Source of the DNA: Ureibacillus composti
GTDB lineage: Bacteria > Bacillota > Bacilli > Bacillales_A > Planococcaceae
Direction of reading: 5' to 3'
DNA: 64,000 bases
NCBI GenBank assembly: GCA_030348875.1
Contig: JAUCEP010000002.1
Coordinates: forward strand, 2,063,001-2,127,000
This document shows, one piece after another, positions 8,369 through 16,490 of this stretch. The notes beneath the pieces are model-generated. The model searched no databases, was not told the origin of the DNA, and saw only the letters and a list, made by a program, of their open reading frames with translations. Position numbers and translations under genes: made by a program. Numbering within the stretch: position 1 is the first letter of the stretch; each line of letters starts with the position of its first letter.

Positions 8369-8452
8369 TTAGCTTCTAGCAGTAAAGCATAATGAAGTTA
8401 AATATATTAACCATAATAAAAGACCAATACCGATTGAAATTGAAGCCATCAT
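8369..8452 (-). CDS. Small single-span membrane peptide, 27 residues
   Basis: AAAGGAGG sits at ideal spacing before ATG 8452. The 27-codon ORF encodes one hydrophobic helix (ISIGIGLLLWLIYLTSL) ending in a short polar tail with arginine. Size and shape resemble small membrane proteins that accompany larger complexes, but I do not recognise the family. The longer in-frame ORF upstream to 8560 has no ribosome site and is unlikely. It converges on the orphan RNA locus. Confidence 0.6.
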   Translation of the reverse strand: MMASISIGIGLLLWLIYLTSLCFTARS

Positions 8453-8597
8453 GCATTCCTCCTTTATAAAAAACAAACGACATAATTCCATTAATATTGT
8501 ACAATGAATTAAAAAAAGATGAAACCTTTTAATTGGTAATTCGTATATATTATAAAGCATTTTGACTAAATTGTCGTTTAATGGAAGGTGATTAACT

Positions 8598-9191
8598 TTG
8601 AAGAAGTGGTTTCAAAAATTATTAGTCATAACAGTAGCCCTTTTAACCTTTGGTATAATTACACCAAATCATGAAATTTGGGACTTATTAGATAATGGAC
8701 AACCTTCCGACAGCACAAGTTCGGGATATAATGAAATATCAAATATTGAGCAACATGAGGTTGATTCTCATGTAGAACAACAAACAGTAGAAGAATCTGT
8801 CGACAGTTTATTATTTGCAGCTAAAGAACAATCATACATAAAATTTGGTTCACGTATTTCTCCTGTAATTGGAGAAGAATTTGAATCTCGTATTTATCCA
8901 AAAATGGAAGAAGCAATTACAATGACTTTGTCTAACTTAGATCATCAATCAATTCGTTCCTTAATCGTTACTGAAAATCCAAGTGGAGAATACTCAGAGA
9001 AAATTTTCCATATAAAAGATGGGGACAAAAGGCAAGACTTGATTCGCTTTCATGTAAGAACTGAAAATCGACCACAAGAAGGGTATTATTATAATTTTCA
9101 CTACCATACAAAAGAAGATCAATTTCTTGCGCATCATCATATAGGGGATATATATTGGTCGAAAAACACTCCACCGAAATGGTTATCTTAA
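8598..9191 (+). CDS. ypjP: YpjP family protein
   Basis: The 197-residue protein has an N-terminal membrane anchor or signal (KLLVITVALLTFGIITP), an acidic linker to about residue 65, and a conserved C-terminal domain rich in H, Y and D (FHYHTKEDQFLAHHHIGDIYWSKNTPPKWLS end region). This matches the uncharacterised YpjP family. In B. subtilis ypjP lies next to thyB and dfrA; here thyA follows about 1.6 kb downstream, which supports the identity. AAGGTGATTAAC precedes TTG 8598. Function is not known. Confidence 0.75.
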   Translation: MKKWFQKLLVITVALLTFGIITPNHEIWDLLDNGQPSDSTSSGYNEISNIEQHEVDSHVEQQTVEESVDSLLFAAKEQSYIKFGSRISPVIGEEFESRIYPKMEEAITMTLSNLDHQSIRSLIVTENPSGEYSEKIFHIKDGDKRQDLIRFHVRTENRPQEGYYYNFHYHTKEDQFLAHHHIGDIYWSKNTPPKWLS

Positions 9192-9219
9192 ACACTCGTT
9201 CAAAAACGAGTGTTTTTTT
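9191..9219 (+). terminator. Terminator after ypjP
   Basis: AACACTCGTT and AACGAGTGTT pair across a CAAA loop and are followed by a run of seven T. The rest of the gap to 9520 is AT-rich and shows nothing else that I can support. Confidence 0.85.
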
Positions 9220-9519
9220 CTATTTTAAAGCTACTAGTTTTAATAGGATTTACCACTTATATCTCAAAATGTCGTTCAAAATAAATAATTCAAGGTTGAT
9301 GATTTGCAATTAGATGATATAGTATATAATTCCTATTTATTACACTATTATCATTTGAGTCTTTAATCATACTGCAATTGTAATAAAATCCCACAATTCA
9401 CATGAATATTTTACCAAAATATGATAATATAGTTATAGATTTCAATCAGGAATAATATTAATTAATAGAGTAGAGAGAAATTTTTGACTCTTGGTTTTAT
9501 GAGAAAGTGGTGAAAAGCT

Positions 9520-10728
9520 ATGATAGAAGAGCAAGATTGTAAAAGGTTGGAAATAGCTAAACATAATTTGCAAAAAATAAGCTTAATCTGTAAAGTTTCC
9601 ACTATTGTTATTGTGATTATGTATATTTTTAATGAAATACTTTCAAACATCCCACTGCTTAACGCAAATGAACCTTTTTCTTTTTATTTTGATGTTAATT
9701 TTCTAATTATCCTTTTTAATTTAGCGGTTATATATTTACTTAAAATTTTAAGACTAAAAGTTACTAAATCAAATATTGGAAAAATAGAAAAGTTTATAAA
9801 CGGTTATGTAACCATACTCATTTTGATTGGTGCGTTTGTATCACTTCTAGATCGACAATTATATAATCAATTAATGATTTATACTTTATTAGTTTTAACT
9901 TGTAGTTCTTTTTTACTTTTGCATTTAAAACAGTTAGTCGTTTCTTTAATTATTTCGATAACCGTTTTAGTCATTGGATTATTAATATTGGGAGAGGATA
10001 ATCCTGAATTTAAACATCAAGTAATCTATTTATTGTCGCTATTACCAATTTCATATTATATATCTAAATCTCACTTTTATTCATATAATCGATCATTGCA
10101 ACTGCAAACAAACTTACTAAAAGAAGCTGAAATAACGAGGGAGTTAACGAAAAAATTAAGAGAAGCAAATCGACAGTTAGAATTACAGGCTTCCCTTGAT
10201 CCACTTACGAAATTGTTTAATCGACGTGCTTTTAATGATTATCTAAAGGAAATAAAGAACAAAGTAATCGAAGAACCAATTCATCTTTCAGCTATCATGA
10301 TTGATGTAGATTGTTTTAAATTATATAACGATACATATGGACATCTTGAGGGGGACATTGTATTAGAGCGATTAGGAGAGGTACTTTCTAATATTGCAGA
10401 TGAGTATGGTTGCTTTGCTTCAAGATGGGGGGGAGAAGAATTTGCAATATTGATGGTGAATCAAACAAAAGAAGTAGCTGATTCATTATGTCAAACAGTG
10501 ATTGAAGAAGTCAGAAATTTGAGAATAAACCATCGAGCCTCTCATGTAGACTCAGTCATTACAGTAAGTATAGGTGCATATTCTGAAAAAATTATGAATG
10601 AGAGTCAGATACTTCATTGTATTAATCAAGCAGATTTAGCACTTTATTATGTTAAAGAAAATGGCAGAAAGAACTATATCCATTTAAATAATGATTTTCA
10701 TTTTGAAGGAGCTTATCGAAAAGGGTAA
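9520..10728 (+). CDS. Membrane diguanylate cyclase (GGDEF)
   Basis: The 402-residue protein has about six membrane helices in residues 25-195, a short coiled linker (residues 205-225) and a C-terminal GGDEF domain. The active signature is GGEEF at residues 304-308, and DPLTKLFNRRAF marks the domain start, so it should make cyclic di-GMP from two GTP. No inhibitory RxxD is seen five residues before GGEEF. There is no EAL or HD-GYP domain. It stands alone between ypjP and thyA, where B. subtilis has no such gene, and is probably an insertion in the conserved neighbourhood. Confidence 0.88.
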   Translation: MIEEQDCKRLEIAKHNLQKISLICKVSTIVIVIMYIFNEILSNIPLLNANEPFSFYFDVNFLIILFNLAVIYLLKILRLKVTKSNIGKIEKFINGYVTILILIGAFVSLLDRQLYNQLMIYTLLVLTCSSFLLLHLKQLVVSLIISITVLVIGLLILGEDNPEFKHQVIYLLSLLPISYYISKSHFYSYNRSLQLQTNLLKEAEITRELTKKLREANRQLELQASLDPLTKLFNRRAFNDYLKEIKNKVIEEPIHLSAIMIDVDCFKLYNDTYGHLEGDIVLERLGEVLSNIADEYGCFASRWGGEEFAILMVNQTKEVADSLCQTVIEEVRNLRINHRASHVDSVITVSIGAYSEKIMNESQILHCINQADLALYYVKENGRKNYIHLNNDFHFEGAYRKG

Positions 10729-10797
10729 GCTCTTTTCTATATGATATGTAGAAGCTAGATTAGATTGGTGATACTATAGACAGTAAGGAGTGAGTAC

Positions 10798-11460
10798 ATG
10801 AAACAACATGCAGATGAAACGTATTTAAATCTATTGCAGCATATTTTAAATCATGGCGTGAAAAAGGAGGACCGAACTGGTACAGGCACGATTAGTGTGT
10901 TTGGATATCAAATGCGTTTTGATTTATCGAAAGGCTTTCCGTTACTAACAACAAAAAGAATTCCATTTAAATTAGTTGCAAGTGAACTTTTATGGTTTAT
11001 TAAAGGTGACACGAATATCCGTTACTTATTACAAAATAATAACCACATTTGGGATGAGTGGGCATTCGAAAAATGGGTAAAATCCGATGAATATAATGGA
11101 CCAGATATGACTGACTTTGGACTACGTGCAGCCAGTGATGAAGCTTTCGCAAAAGTGTTACATCAACAAATGAACCTATTTACAGAGAAAATATTAACAG
11201 ATGATGATTTTGCGAAAAACTATGGTGATTTAGGTCCTGTTTATGGTAAACAGTGGAGATCTTGGCCAACCGAAAAAGGGGAAACAATTGATCAATTGAA
11301 AAAAGTGATTGAGCAAATCAAGAAGAACCCAGATTCCCGTCGACTTATTGTATCTGCTTGGAACCCTGCTGAAGTTGATGATATGGCGTTACCACCTTGC
11401 CACTCATTATTCCAATTTTTCGTAGCAGACGGAAAACTATCTTGTCAATTATATCAGCGT
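10798..11460 (+). CDS. thyA: Thymidylate synthase, exon 1 (residues 1-221)
   Basis: Thymidylate synthase methylates dUMP to dTMP with methylene-tetrahydrofolate. This exon carries the N-terminal folate/dUMP domain ([12 protein letters not shown]), the long insertion region typical of the roughly 316-residue form, and the catalytic loop [10 protein letters not shown] with Cys201. It ends at CQLYQR. Translation past 11460 meets a TGA at 11467-11469, so the unspliced message makes a truncated protein. The remaining protein continues in frame at 11852. Joined exons give 319 residues, the normal length. AAGGAG precedes ATG 10798. The split is caused by a group I intron, not a frameshift. Confidence 0.93.
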
Positions 11461-11851
11461 TCGGCGTGAGCGCCTTCATGTAGTAATACATGTCGAATAA
11501 CTCTTCTAAACGGGGAACCCTCTATGAGGTAATCCCGTGCTAAATTTGTGTTTCTAGATATTAACAGAAGCCTCCAGAAAATTAGGTGTAGTACCAGCAA
11601 CAATCTTACATCGAATTAAATCAGCAAATCCAAAATACAAAGGATACCATTATCTAGATTCACAATAAATGCCGAACGACTATCGAAAGCATAGCTAGGT
11701 GAGAAACCCTAGTGAAGAAGCGAGTAGAGTACACTTAACAGGTGGAAAAGGAGAGGACCCTAATAGGTGAAGCTAAGGGTCATGATATAGTCTGATCCCC
11801 ATAGTAATATGGGTCGAAACTTATTGTAAGGTTTCGTATAAAACAATAATG
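11461..11851 (+). ncRNA. Group I intron interrupting thyA
   Basis: The 391-nt insert has the conserved group I core. The P/P4 region CGGGGAACC at 11511-11519 pairs with the Q region AATCCCG at 11531-11537. The R region has GACTA at 11678-11682, which pairs with TAGTC at 11788-11792 in the S region (GATATAGTCTGATCC) to form P7. P2 (CATGTA/TACATG, 11477-11492) and P9 (CCCATA/TATGGG, 11798-11813) are both capped by GUAA tetraloops. Exon 1 ends in U (11460), which forms a wobble pair with G11470 in a short P1 (GCGU with GCGC), and the intron ends in G (11851), as required. The core resembles the T4 td intron (subgroup IA). The insertion point, after the QR codons and 21 nt before the td position, matches as I recall it the site used by the phage beta22 and B. 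mojavensis (I-BmoI) introns. Splicing activity is inferred. Confidence 0.93.
11558..11668 (+). pseudogene. Homing endonuclease remnant (C-terminal NUMOD1/helix-turn-helix tail) in the intron
   Basis: A frame open only from 11558 (preceded by a TAG) to the TAA at 11666-11668 encodes about 36 residues. They read LTEASRKLGVVPATILHRIK, then a KYKGYHYL motif. This is the typical C-terminal DNA-binding module of intron-encoded GIY-YIG or HNH endonucleases (NUMOD1/IENR1). There is no start codon, ribosome site or catalytic domain. It sits between the Q-side and R-side core elements, in the P6 region where td also holds its ORF. The nuclease domain has been deleted, leaving a mini-intron. Confidence 0.75.
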
Positions 11852-12148
11852 TCAGCTGACGTATTTTTAGGCGTGCCCTTCAACATCGCATCCTACGCTT
11901 TATTAACCCATCTTATTGCACATGAATGTGGTTTAGAGGTGGGAGAATTTGTTCATAGTTTTGGTGACACTCATATTTACTTAAATCATGTAAATCAAGT
12001 AAATGAACAACTTTCACGTGAACCGAAAGAATTACCGATTTTAAAAATTAATCCAGATAAGAAGTCAATTTTTGATATTGAATTAGAGGATTTATCAATT
12101 GAAGGATACGATCCACATCCAACGATTAAAGCACCAATTGCAGTATAA
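11852..12148 (+). CDS. thyA: Thymidylate synthase, exon 2 (residues 222-319)
   Basis: The exon begins with TCAGCTGAC, giving [18 protein letters not shown] directly after QR of exon 1, the universally conserved dUMP-binding stretch. It includes the HxY motif (THIYLNHV) and the normal C-terminus with a terminal valine (KAPIAV). No independent ribosome site is present. The ATG at 11849 is formed by the last intron bases and should not be taken as the start of a separate gene. Confidence 0.93.
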   Translation, partial: SADVFLGVPFNIASYALLTHLIAHECGLEVGEFVHSFGDTHIYLNHVNQVNEQLSREPKELPILKINPDKKSIFDIELEDLSIEGYDPHPTIKAPIAV

Positions 12149-12160
12149 TAAGCTTCTCTA

Positions 12161-12196
12161 GTGAATGTCTCAAATTTTGAGATATTCACTTTTTTA
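12161..12196 (+). terminator. Terminator of thyA
   Basis: GTGAAT.TCTCAAA and TTTGAGA.ATTCAC form a long stem followed by six T. Confidence 0.85.
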
Positions 12197-12338
12197 ATCT
12201 TTTCTACTTACCCCTTATATAGTGATTGGGAGATAAAAAAGAGACATTTGTTTGAAAAAAATTTTAAAAAACATTTTATATTTCTTTGATATATTCTCTT
12301 TATTGTATTCTAATGTGTAATCTAATGGTATTGCTGCA

Positions 12339-12445
12339 GTCATTTTGTGGGTATGGAATACGTCAAATTGACGTATTCCAATCCGTCAATTTGATGAATT
12401 CGTGACGTCATTTTGTCCAAATTGGTTTGGCAAATTTGGTAGTTT
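12339..12445. repeat. Cluster of inverted and direct repeats after thyA
   Basis: A perfect 25-bp palindrome (12-bp arms GGAATACGTCAA, one central base) lies at 12355-12379. CAGTCATTTTGTGG before it and CGTCATTTTGTCC after it share a GTCATTTTGT direct repeat. CCAAATT...AATTTGG follows. The remaining gap from 12200 to 12595 shows no ORF. This could be a regulatory site, a small mobile-element remnant or a terminator-like structure; there is no T-run. Confidence 0.5.
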
Positions 12446-12595
12446 ACATTTTATTAAATTAACTTTTAGAATCTAAGAATTTGTTTATTTGGAAATTGTC
12501 ACAAAATTGTTGGAATTATAAATTGGGATGACTATATTTTCAAACACATAAATGGAATTTATCATGTTTAAATTAGAAAACAAAAGAGGGGAAAT

Positions 12596-12979
12596 ATGGA
12601 GAAAGTTAAAGTTTGGGCAAAGAATCTTAAAAAACAAACGTATGTTTTATACTTTGCATATAAAGACGATCGAGTCCCTTGGTATGCGAAAGTATTCACT
12701 GCTTGTGTAGTTGCATATGCATTTAGTCCAATAGATTTAATACCTGATTTTATTCCCATTCTCGGATATTTAGATGACATTATTCTAGTGCCATTAGGAA
12801 TTATGCTAGCATTAAAAATGATACCTAAAAACGTAATAATTGATTGTCAAATAAAAGCAGAAGAAAGAATGAATAATGGGAAACCTAAAAATTGGATTAT
12901 AGGTTCTATAATAATCGTTTTGTGGCTCATTATTTTCGTATGGTTTTTGTATGTAATTCTTCAATTCCTGAACAAATAA
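12596..12979 (+). CDS. YkvA/DUF1232 family membrane protein
   Basis: The 127-residue protein has the DUF1232 signature YAFSPIDLIPDFIPILGYLDD at residues about 40-60, then a hydrophobic segment LVPLGIMLAL, and a C-terminal membrane helix at 100-122. The family is widespread and uncharacterised. AGAGGGGAAAT precedes ATG 12596. It stands alone between the thyA terminator and the thiamine region. Confidence 0.85.
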   Translation: MEKVKVWAKNLKKQTYVLYFAYKDDRVPWYAKVFTACVVAYAFSPIDLIPDFIPILGYLDDIILVPLGIMLALKMIPKNVIIDCQIKAEERMNNGKPKNWIIGSIIIVLWLIIFVWFLYVILQFLNK

Positions 12980-13054
12980 AGAAGCAAGTTGTTTATAGAG
13001 TTCTAAAAAGTTAGAATCCCAAAATTAATGGTTTGGGATTCTATTGCCTAACGT

Positions 13055-13258
13055 TTATTCTCCGTCCATTTGATCTTTTAGCAAATTTTTCATCGTATTT
13101 TGATTTATTGGTTCATGTTTCGCATTAAACTCTGCAGCGAATTCTTCGTTATTCTGGTGTCTACGCTTTGCTAAATGTGTCACATTAGAAAATTGTTCCT
13201 TTTCCTGTTTTTTATTATTGCTACTTACAAAAAGTTCAAATTGTTCATGGTTTGTCAT
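13055..13258 (-). CDS. Small hydrophilic hypothetical protein
   Basis: The 67-residue protein starts at ATG 13258, for which AAAGGAG lies 9 nt upstream; the earlier in-frame ATG lacks a site. It is very rich in N, Q, E and K with no hydrophobic core (NHEQFELFVSSNNKKQEKEQ). This resembles small cytoplasmic or spore-related proteins of Bacillales, but no named family is recognised. Its reading frame has a good ribosome site and normal codon use, so it is probably real. Confidence 0.55.
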   Translation of the reverse strand: MTNHEQFELFVSSNNKKQEKEQFSNVTHLAKRRHQNNEEFAAEFNAKHEPINQNTMKNLLKDQMDGE

Positions 13259-13508
13259 AAAAGCAACTCCTTTCAATAATTATTTTGAGTTAGCACGATT
13301 TCTTTTATGTAAGCAAAAAGTTAGAAAATAACTTATTAAAAACAAATACATATTATCCGACACTTTTATTTGAAAATAAAAATATGCACGCACCTTAATT
13401 ATAAATAAATCTTGAATTTAACTACGCATTTCTTCTTTAAGTAATTATTGTGAATTTCTTTTGAATTGGAGAAAATATCAAATGAGATGATCATTTGGCT
13501 GGATTTGC

Positions 13509-13682
13509 ATGAAGGCTGTTACTTATCAAGGGATTAAAGGTGTAGAAGTAAAAGAAGTACCGGATGCTAAAATTGAAAAAACGGACGATATTGTTGTTCG
13601 AATTACCACAACAGCAATATGTTCTAAAGCTTTAATAACAGAAGTACAACACACATCGATATATGTTGTACTATCTTATTAA
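13509..13682 (+). pseudogene. Zinc-dependent alcohol dehydrogenase, N-terminal fragment only
   Basis: The 57 codons begin MKAVTYQGIKGVEVKEVPDA and run to ITTTAIC, the standard N-terminus of medium-chain zinc alcohol or formaldehyde dehydrogenases. After ATAIC the expected GSDLH zinc/catalytic segment is replaced by unrelated residues and a stop at 13680. The remaining roughly 340 residues are absent: the sequence passes directly into the TPP riboswitch region. No clear ribosome site precedes it. It is a deletion remnant. Confidence 0.7.
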
Positions 13683-13813
13683 CATAATCAAATTAATTAA
13701 TAAAAATGGGTTCTCTTGGATTATGATTTAGGCTTATAACTATTATTCTGAATAGTTTCAAAGTATGAGTGACAGCTTGGAACTCTTGTGTTACCATAAA
13801 ATAGATTAAGATA

Positions 13814-13896
13814 TTTGCAGGGGGACGCAGAATTGCGTTGAGAAGGTAAAACCTGACCCTTAGAACCTGTTCGTTAATACGAGTGTAGGGAGCAAA
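13814..13896 (+). promoter_or_regulatory. TPP riboswitch aptamer 1
   Basis: P1 is TTTGC (13814-13818) with GCAAA (13892-13896). The pyrimidine-sensing GTTGAGA is present, followed by ACCTGACCCTTAGAACCTG and GTTAATACGAGTGTAGGGA, the conserved thi-box sequence. It precedes a terminator and the tenA-thiMDE operon, so high thiamine pyrophosphate should stop transcription. Confidence 0.93.
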
Positions 13897-13938
13897 GTAC
13901 AAACAAAAGTGTGTATTATTTTACTATTTGTACTTTTA

Positions 13939-13963
13939 GCTCTCCGTTAAGGAGGGCTTTTTT
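13939..13963 (+). terminator. Riboswitch terminator 1
   Basis: GCTCTCC (13939-13945) and GGAGGGC (13951-13957) are followed by six T. A GTACAAA/TTTGTAC pair (13897-13903/13927-13933) lies just before it and could take part in switching. Confidence 0.85.
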
Positions 13964-14050
13964 ATTTGCTTAGAACATTTTTGTTTAAAGCAATTGATGA
14001 TTGTCAATCCATTGACATTTATTATAACCTCACCTACATCTAAATATTTT

Positions 14051-14139
14051 AATTGCTGGAGGACATTGACAATTCCACCTCCAAAGGTAAAATCCTGACC
14101 CTTTAGACCAGAACAATCAAGCTGACGTAGGGAGCAATT
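14051..14139 (+). promoter_or_regulatory. Degenerate second TPP riboswitch aptamer
   Basis: P1 AATTGCT (14051-14057) pairs with AGCAATT (14133-14139). AAGGTAAAATCCTGACCCTTTAG and GACGTAGGGAG mirror the first aptamer. The TGAGA element that holds the pyrimidine ring is absent; in its place is a GGAGG/CCTCC hairpin. The second conserved half (AACCTG...AATAC) is also altered to GACCAGAACAATCAAG. It is thus a diverged tandem copy, either decayed or changed in specificity. Confidence 0.7.
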
Positions 14140-14143
14140 TTTC

Positions 14144-14183
14144 AAAAAGTCCCTAAGTCTTCTCAATCTTTGGGACTTTTTAT
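14144..14183 (+). terminator. Riboswitch terminator 2
   Basis: AAAAAGTCCC and GGGACTTTTT form the stem at 14144-14181, directly after the second aptamer and 67 nt before tenA. Confidence 0.85.
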
Positions 14184-14249
14184 TTTGAAAGTAGTTAGAC
14201 AAACAAATTTATTAGCATTGCGCTTACGTTCACTAGAAGGAGGATAAGT

Positions 14250-14933
14250 ATGAATTTTTGTGATGAGGTTAGAAAAGAGACAGATTTATATTGGGAGGGT
14301 AGTTTTAATCATCCATTTGTTAAAGGAATCGTGGATGGGACACTACCAGTTGGAAAATTTAAATACTATATGATGCAAGATGCATATTATTTAAAACATT
14401 ATACAAAGGTATTGTCTATTGCTGCATCTAAAGCACAAACAAACGAAGATATTATGTATTTCCTTGAGAGTGCGAAATTCATTAATGAAGCAGAATTAGA
14501 ATTACATCGCACGGTTTTCAAAGAATTAGGTGTTACTGACGAAGAGATAGAAAATTTTGATCCAGCTCCAGCGGCTTACAATTACGTTAGCCATATGTAC
14601 AATGCTGCACATAATGGTGACGTTGGAGAAGCCTTTGCGGCCATGTTCCCATGTCCTTGGTTATATCAAGAGATTGGTGAAAAATATCAAGATGCAAAAC
14701 CGGGAATTAAGTTGTATGAAGAATGGATTGCGCTTTATAGTGATCCAGAATTTAAAAAGTCAATTGAACACCAAAAAACAATGATGAACCGTTTTGCAGA
14801 ACAACAGCCTGAAAAAACTCTTATATTTAAAAGACATTTTGAAAAAAGTTGCTATTACGAATGGAAATTTTGGGAAATGCCTTGGACGTTAGAAAATTGG
14901 CAAAAGGAGGTTGAGCAATATGAGTTTGTATAA
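14250..14933 (+). CDS. tenA: Aminopyrimidine aminohydrolase / thiaminase II
   Basis: TenA hydrolyses aminopyrimidines from degraded thiamine to give HMP for re-use. The 227-residue all-helical protein has the catalytic cysteine in MFPCPWLY (Cys135), the same position as in B. subtilis TenA. It also has the conserved YYLKHYTKVLSIAA and C-terminal YYEWKFWEMPW segments. AGAAGGAGGATAAGT precedes ATG 14250. It is first in the operon behind the tandem TPP riboswitches, and the ribosome site of thiM lies inside its 3' end, so the two are translationally coupled. Confidence 0.95.
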   Translation: MNFCDEVRKETDLYWEGSFNHPFVKGIVDGTLPVGKFKYYMMQDAYYLKHYTKVLSIAASKAQTNEDIMYFLESAKFINEAELELHRTVFKELGVTDEEIENFDPAPAAYNYVSHMYNAAHNGDVGEAFAAMFPCPWLYQEIGEKYQDAKPGIKLYEEWIALYSDPEFKKSIEHQKTMMNRFAEQQPEKTLIFKRHFEKSCYYEWKFWEMPWTLENWQKEVEQYEFV

Positions 14934-15672
14934 TATTCGAAGAAGAAATCCTCTTGTTCATTGTATTACGAATAATGTCGTGACTAATTTTACGGCAAAT
15001 GGGTTGCTGGCAACTGGTGCTTCACCAATTATGGCGGACGAAGTTGAAGAAATGAATGATGTTGTATCGGTAGTGGATGCCTTACTAATAAATATTGGAA
15101 CGATTCATGCTCGTTCAAGAAATGCGATGCTTGTTGCTGGAAAAAAAGCAAACGAACGAGAAATACCCGTTGTATTAGATCCTGTAGGTGTGGGCGTATC
15201 AGCCTTTCGAAAGGAAACAGTTAAGGAATTACTAAATGCTGTAGCCTTTAGTTTAATCCGCTGCAATGCTGGTGAGCTTGCAACCATTGCAGGAGTTGAA
15301 TGGCAGTCAAAAGGTGTTGACTCAGGTAATGGTGATATGGAAGTAGCAGAAGTAGCTAAAGTAGTCGCAAAAAAATATAACAGCCTAGTTATTGTTACAG
15401 GTCCAACTGACGTTATTACAAATGGTGAAACAGTTCTTTATTCAACTGGTGGCAATGAACTGATGACACAAGTGACGGGGACTGGCTGTTTACTAAGTGC
15501 CATCTGCGCGGCTGCCTTAACCATTGATGGAAACTCATTAGAACTTCTTCAAGTGGTCATGCAAAACTATAAGGATGTCGCGACAAAAGCTCTAGAACAA
15601 GATTTACTTGGTTCATTCCAAGTAGGAGTATTGAATGCGATTCATGAATTGTCTCGAGGTGAAGAGTATTGA
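14920..15672 (+). CDS. thiM: Hydroxyethylthiazole kinase
   Basis: ThiM phosphorylates the thiazole alcohol (THZ) using ATP in thiamine salvage. Seen are the N-terminal [21 protein letters not shown] motif, the mid-protein VLDPVGVG, and the C-terminal ribokinase-like TGTGCLLSA with the catalytic cysteine. ATG 14920 is preferred over a TTG at 14911 because AAAGGAGG sits 9 nt upstream of it. The start overlaps the tenA stop by 14 nt. Length is about 250 residues, normal for the family. Confidence 0.95.
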   Translation: MSLYNIRRRNPLVHCITNNVVTNFTANGLLATGASPIMADEVEEMNDVVSVVDALLINIGTIHARSRNAMLVAGKKANEREIPVVLDPVGVGVSAFRKETVKELLNAVAFSLIRCNAGELATIAGVEWQSKGVDSGNGDMEVAEVAKVVAKKYNSLVIVTGPTDVITNGETVLYSTGGNELMTQVTGTGCLLSAICAAALTIDGNSLELLQVVMQNYKDVATKALEQDLLGSFQVGVLNAIHELSRGEEY

Positions 15673-16490
15673 ACATTGTCATGACGATTGCTGGTTCCGA
15701 TAGTGGTGGGGGAGCTGGGATCCAAGCAGATTTAAAAACGTTCCAGGAACTTGGCGTTTTTGGAACATCAGCGATTACTGCTCTTACAGCACAAAACACA
15801 TTAGGGGTAGAAGGAATTTTTCCTACAACACCCGATTTCGTGAAGCAACAAATTGAAGTGGTTTTTCAAGATTTGGCCGTCAAAGCGGTAAAAACAGGGA
15901 TGTTATTTTCACCAACTATAATAGAAACTGTTTCAGATACGTTAAAAGAAAAGGACGTACAGCTAGTCGTAGATCCCGTTATGATTGCAAAAGGTGGGGC
16001 AAATTTACTGCAATCCGAAGCTGTCGATGCTTTAAAGTCACAATTATTACCTCTTGCAACTGTTCTTACACCAAACATTCCAGAAGCAGAAGTAATTAGC
16101 GGGATGTCTATTCATTCAGTGAATGAAATTGAAAAAGCAGCATATAAGATTTTATCATTAGGTGTTGAATCAGTTGTCATGAAAGGCGGACACTTATTAG
16201 GTAAGGAAGCAATTGATCACGTTTACTTCAAGGATGGTTCATATTTTGCAATTCAAACAAATCGTGTGAACACAACTCAAACTCATGGTACTGGATGTAC
16301 GTTTTCTGCGGCAATTACAGCATTTTTAGGTCAGGGAAAATCATTAAAAGAAGCAATTATTGAAGCGAAGAAATTTATTCAATTAGCCATTGAACATCCA
16401 CTCAATATCGGACATGGGCATGGACCAACTAATCATTTTGCTTATAATCAAATGAAAGAAAGCTTTGAGGTGGTTGTACATGAATCGTAA
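15669..16490 (+). CDS. thiD: Hydroxymethylpyrimidine (phosphomethylpyrimidine) kinase
   Basis: ThiD phosphorylates HMP and HMP-phosphate. The 273-residue ribokinase-fold protein has [20 protein letters not shown] at the N-terminus, the central [10 protein letters not shown], and the anion-hole [10 protein letters not shown]. The start is TTG 15669, overlapping the thiM stop by 4 nt with AGGTGA just upstream. ATG 15681 is a possible but less well served alternative. Its product feeds ThiE encoded next. Confidence 0.94.
   Translation: MNIVMTIAGSDSGGGAGIQADLKTFQELGVFGTSAITALTAQNTLGVEGIFPTTPDFVKQQIEVVFQDLAVKAVKTGMLFSPTIIETVSDTLKEKDVQLVVDPVMIAKGGANLLQSEAVDALKSQLLPLATVLTPNIPEAEVISGMSIHSVNEIEKAAYKILSLGVESVVMKGGHLLGKEAIDHVYFKDGSYFAIQTNRVNTTQTHGTGCTFSAAITAFLGQGKSLKEAIIEAKKFIQLAIEHPLNIGHGHGPTNHFAYNQMKESFEVVVHES

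Noticed and set aside
10798..11469. Frameshifted or truncated thyA pseudogene
   Set aside because: The interruption has a full group I intron core and exact splicing restores a normal 319-residue enzyme, so decay is not the best explanation.
11849..12148. Separate 99-residue ORF starting with ATG
   Set aside because: It is exon 2 of thyA; the ATG consists of the last three intron bases and has no ribosome site.
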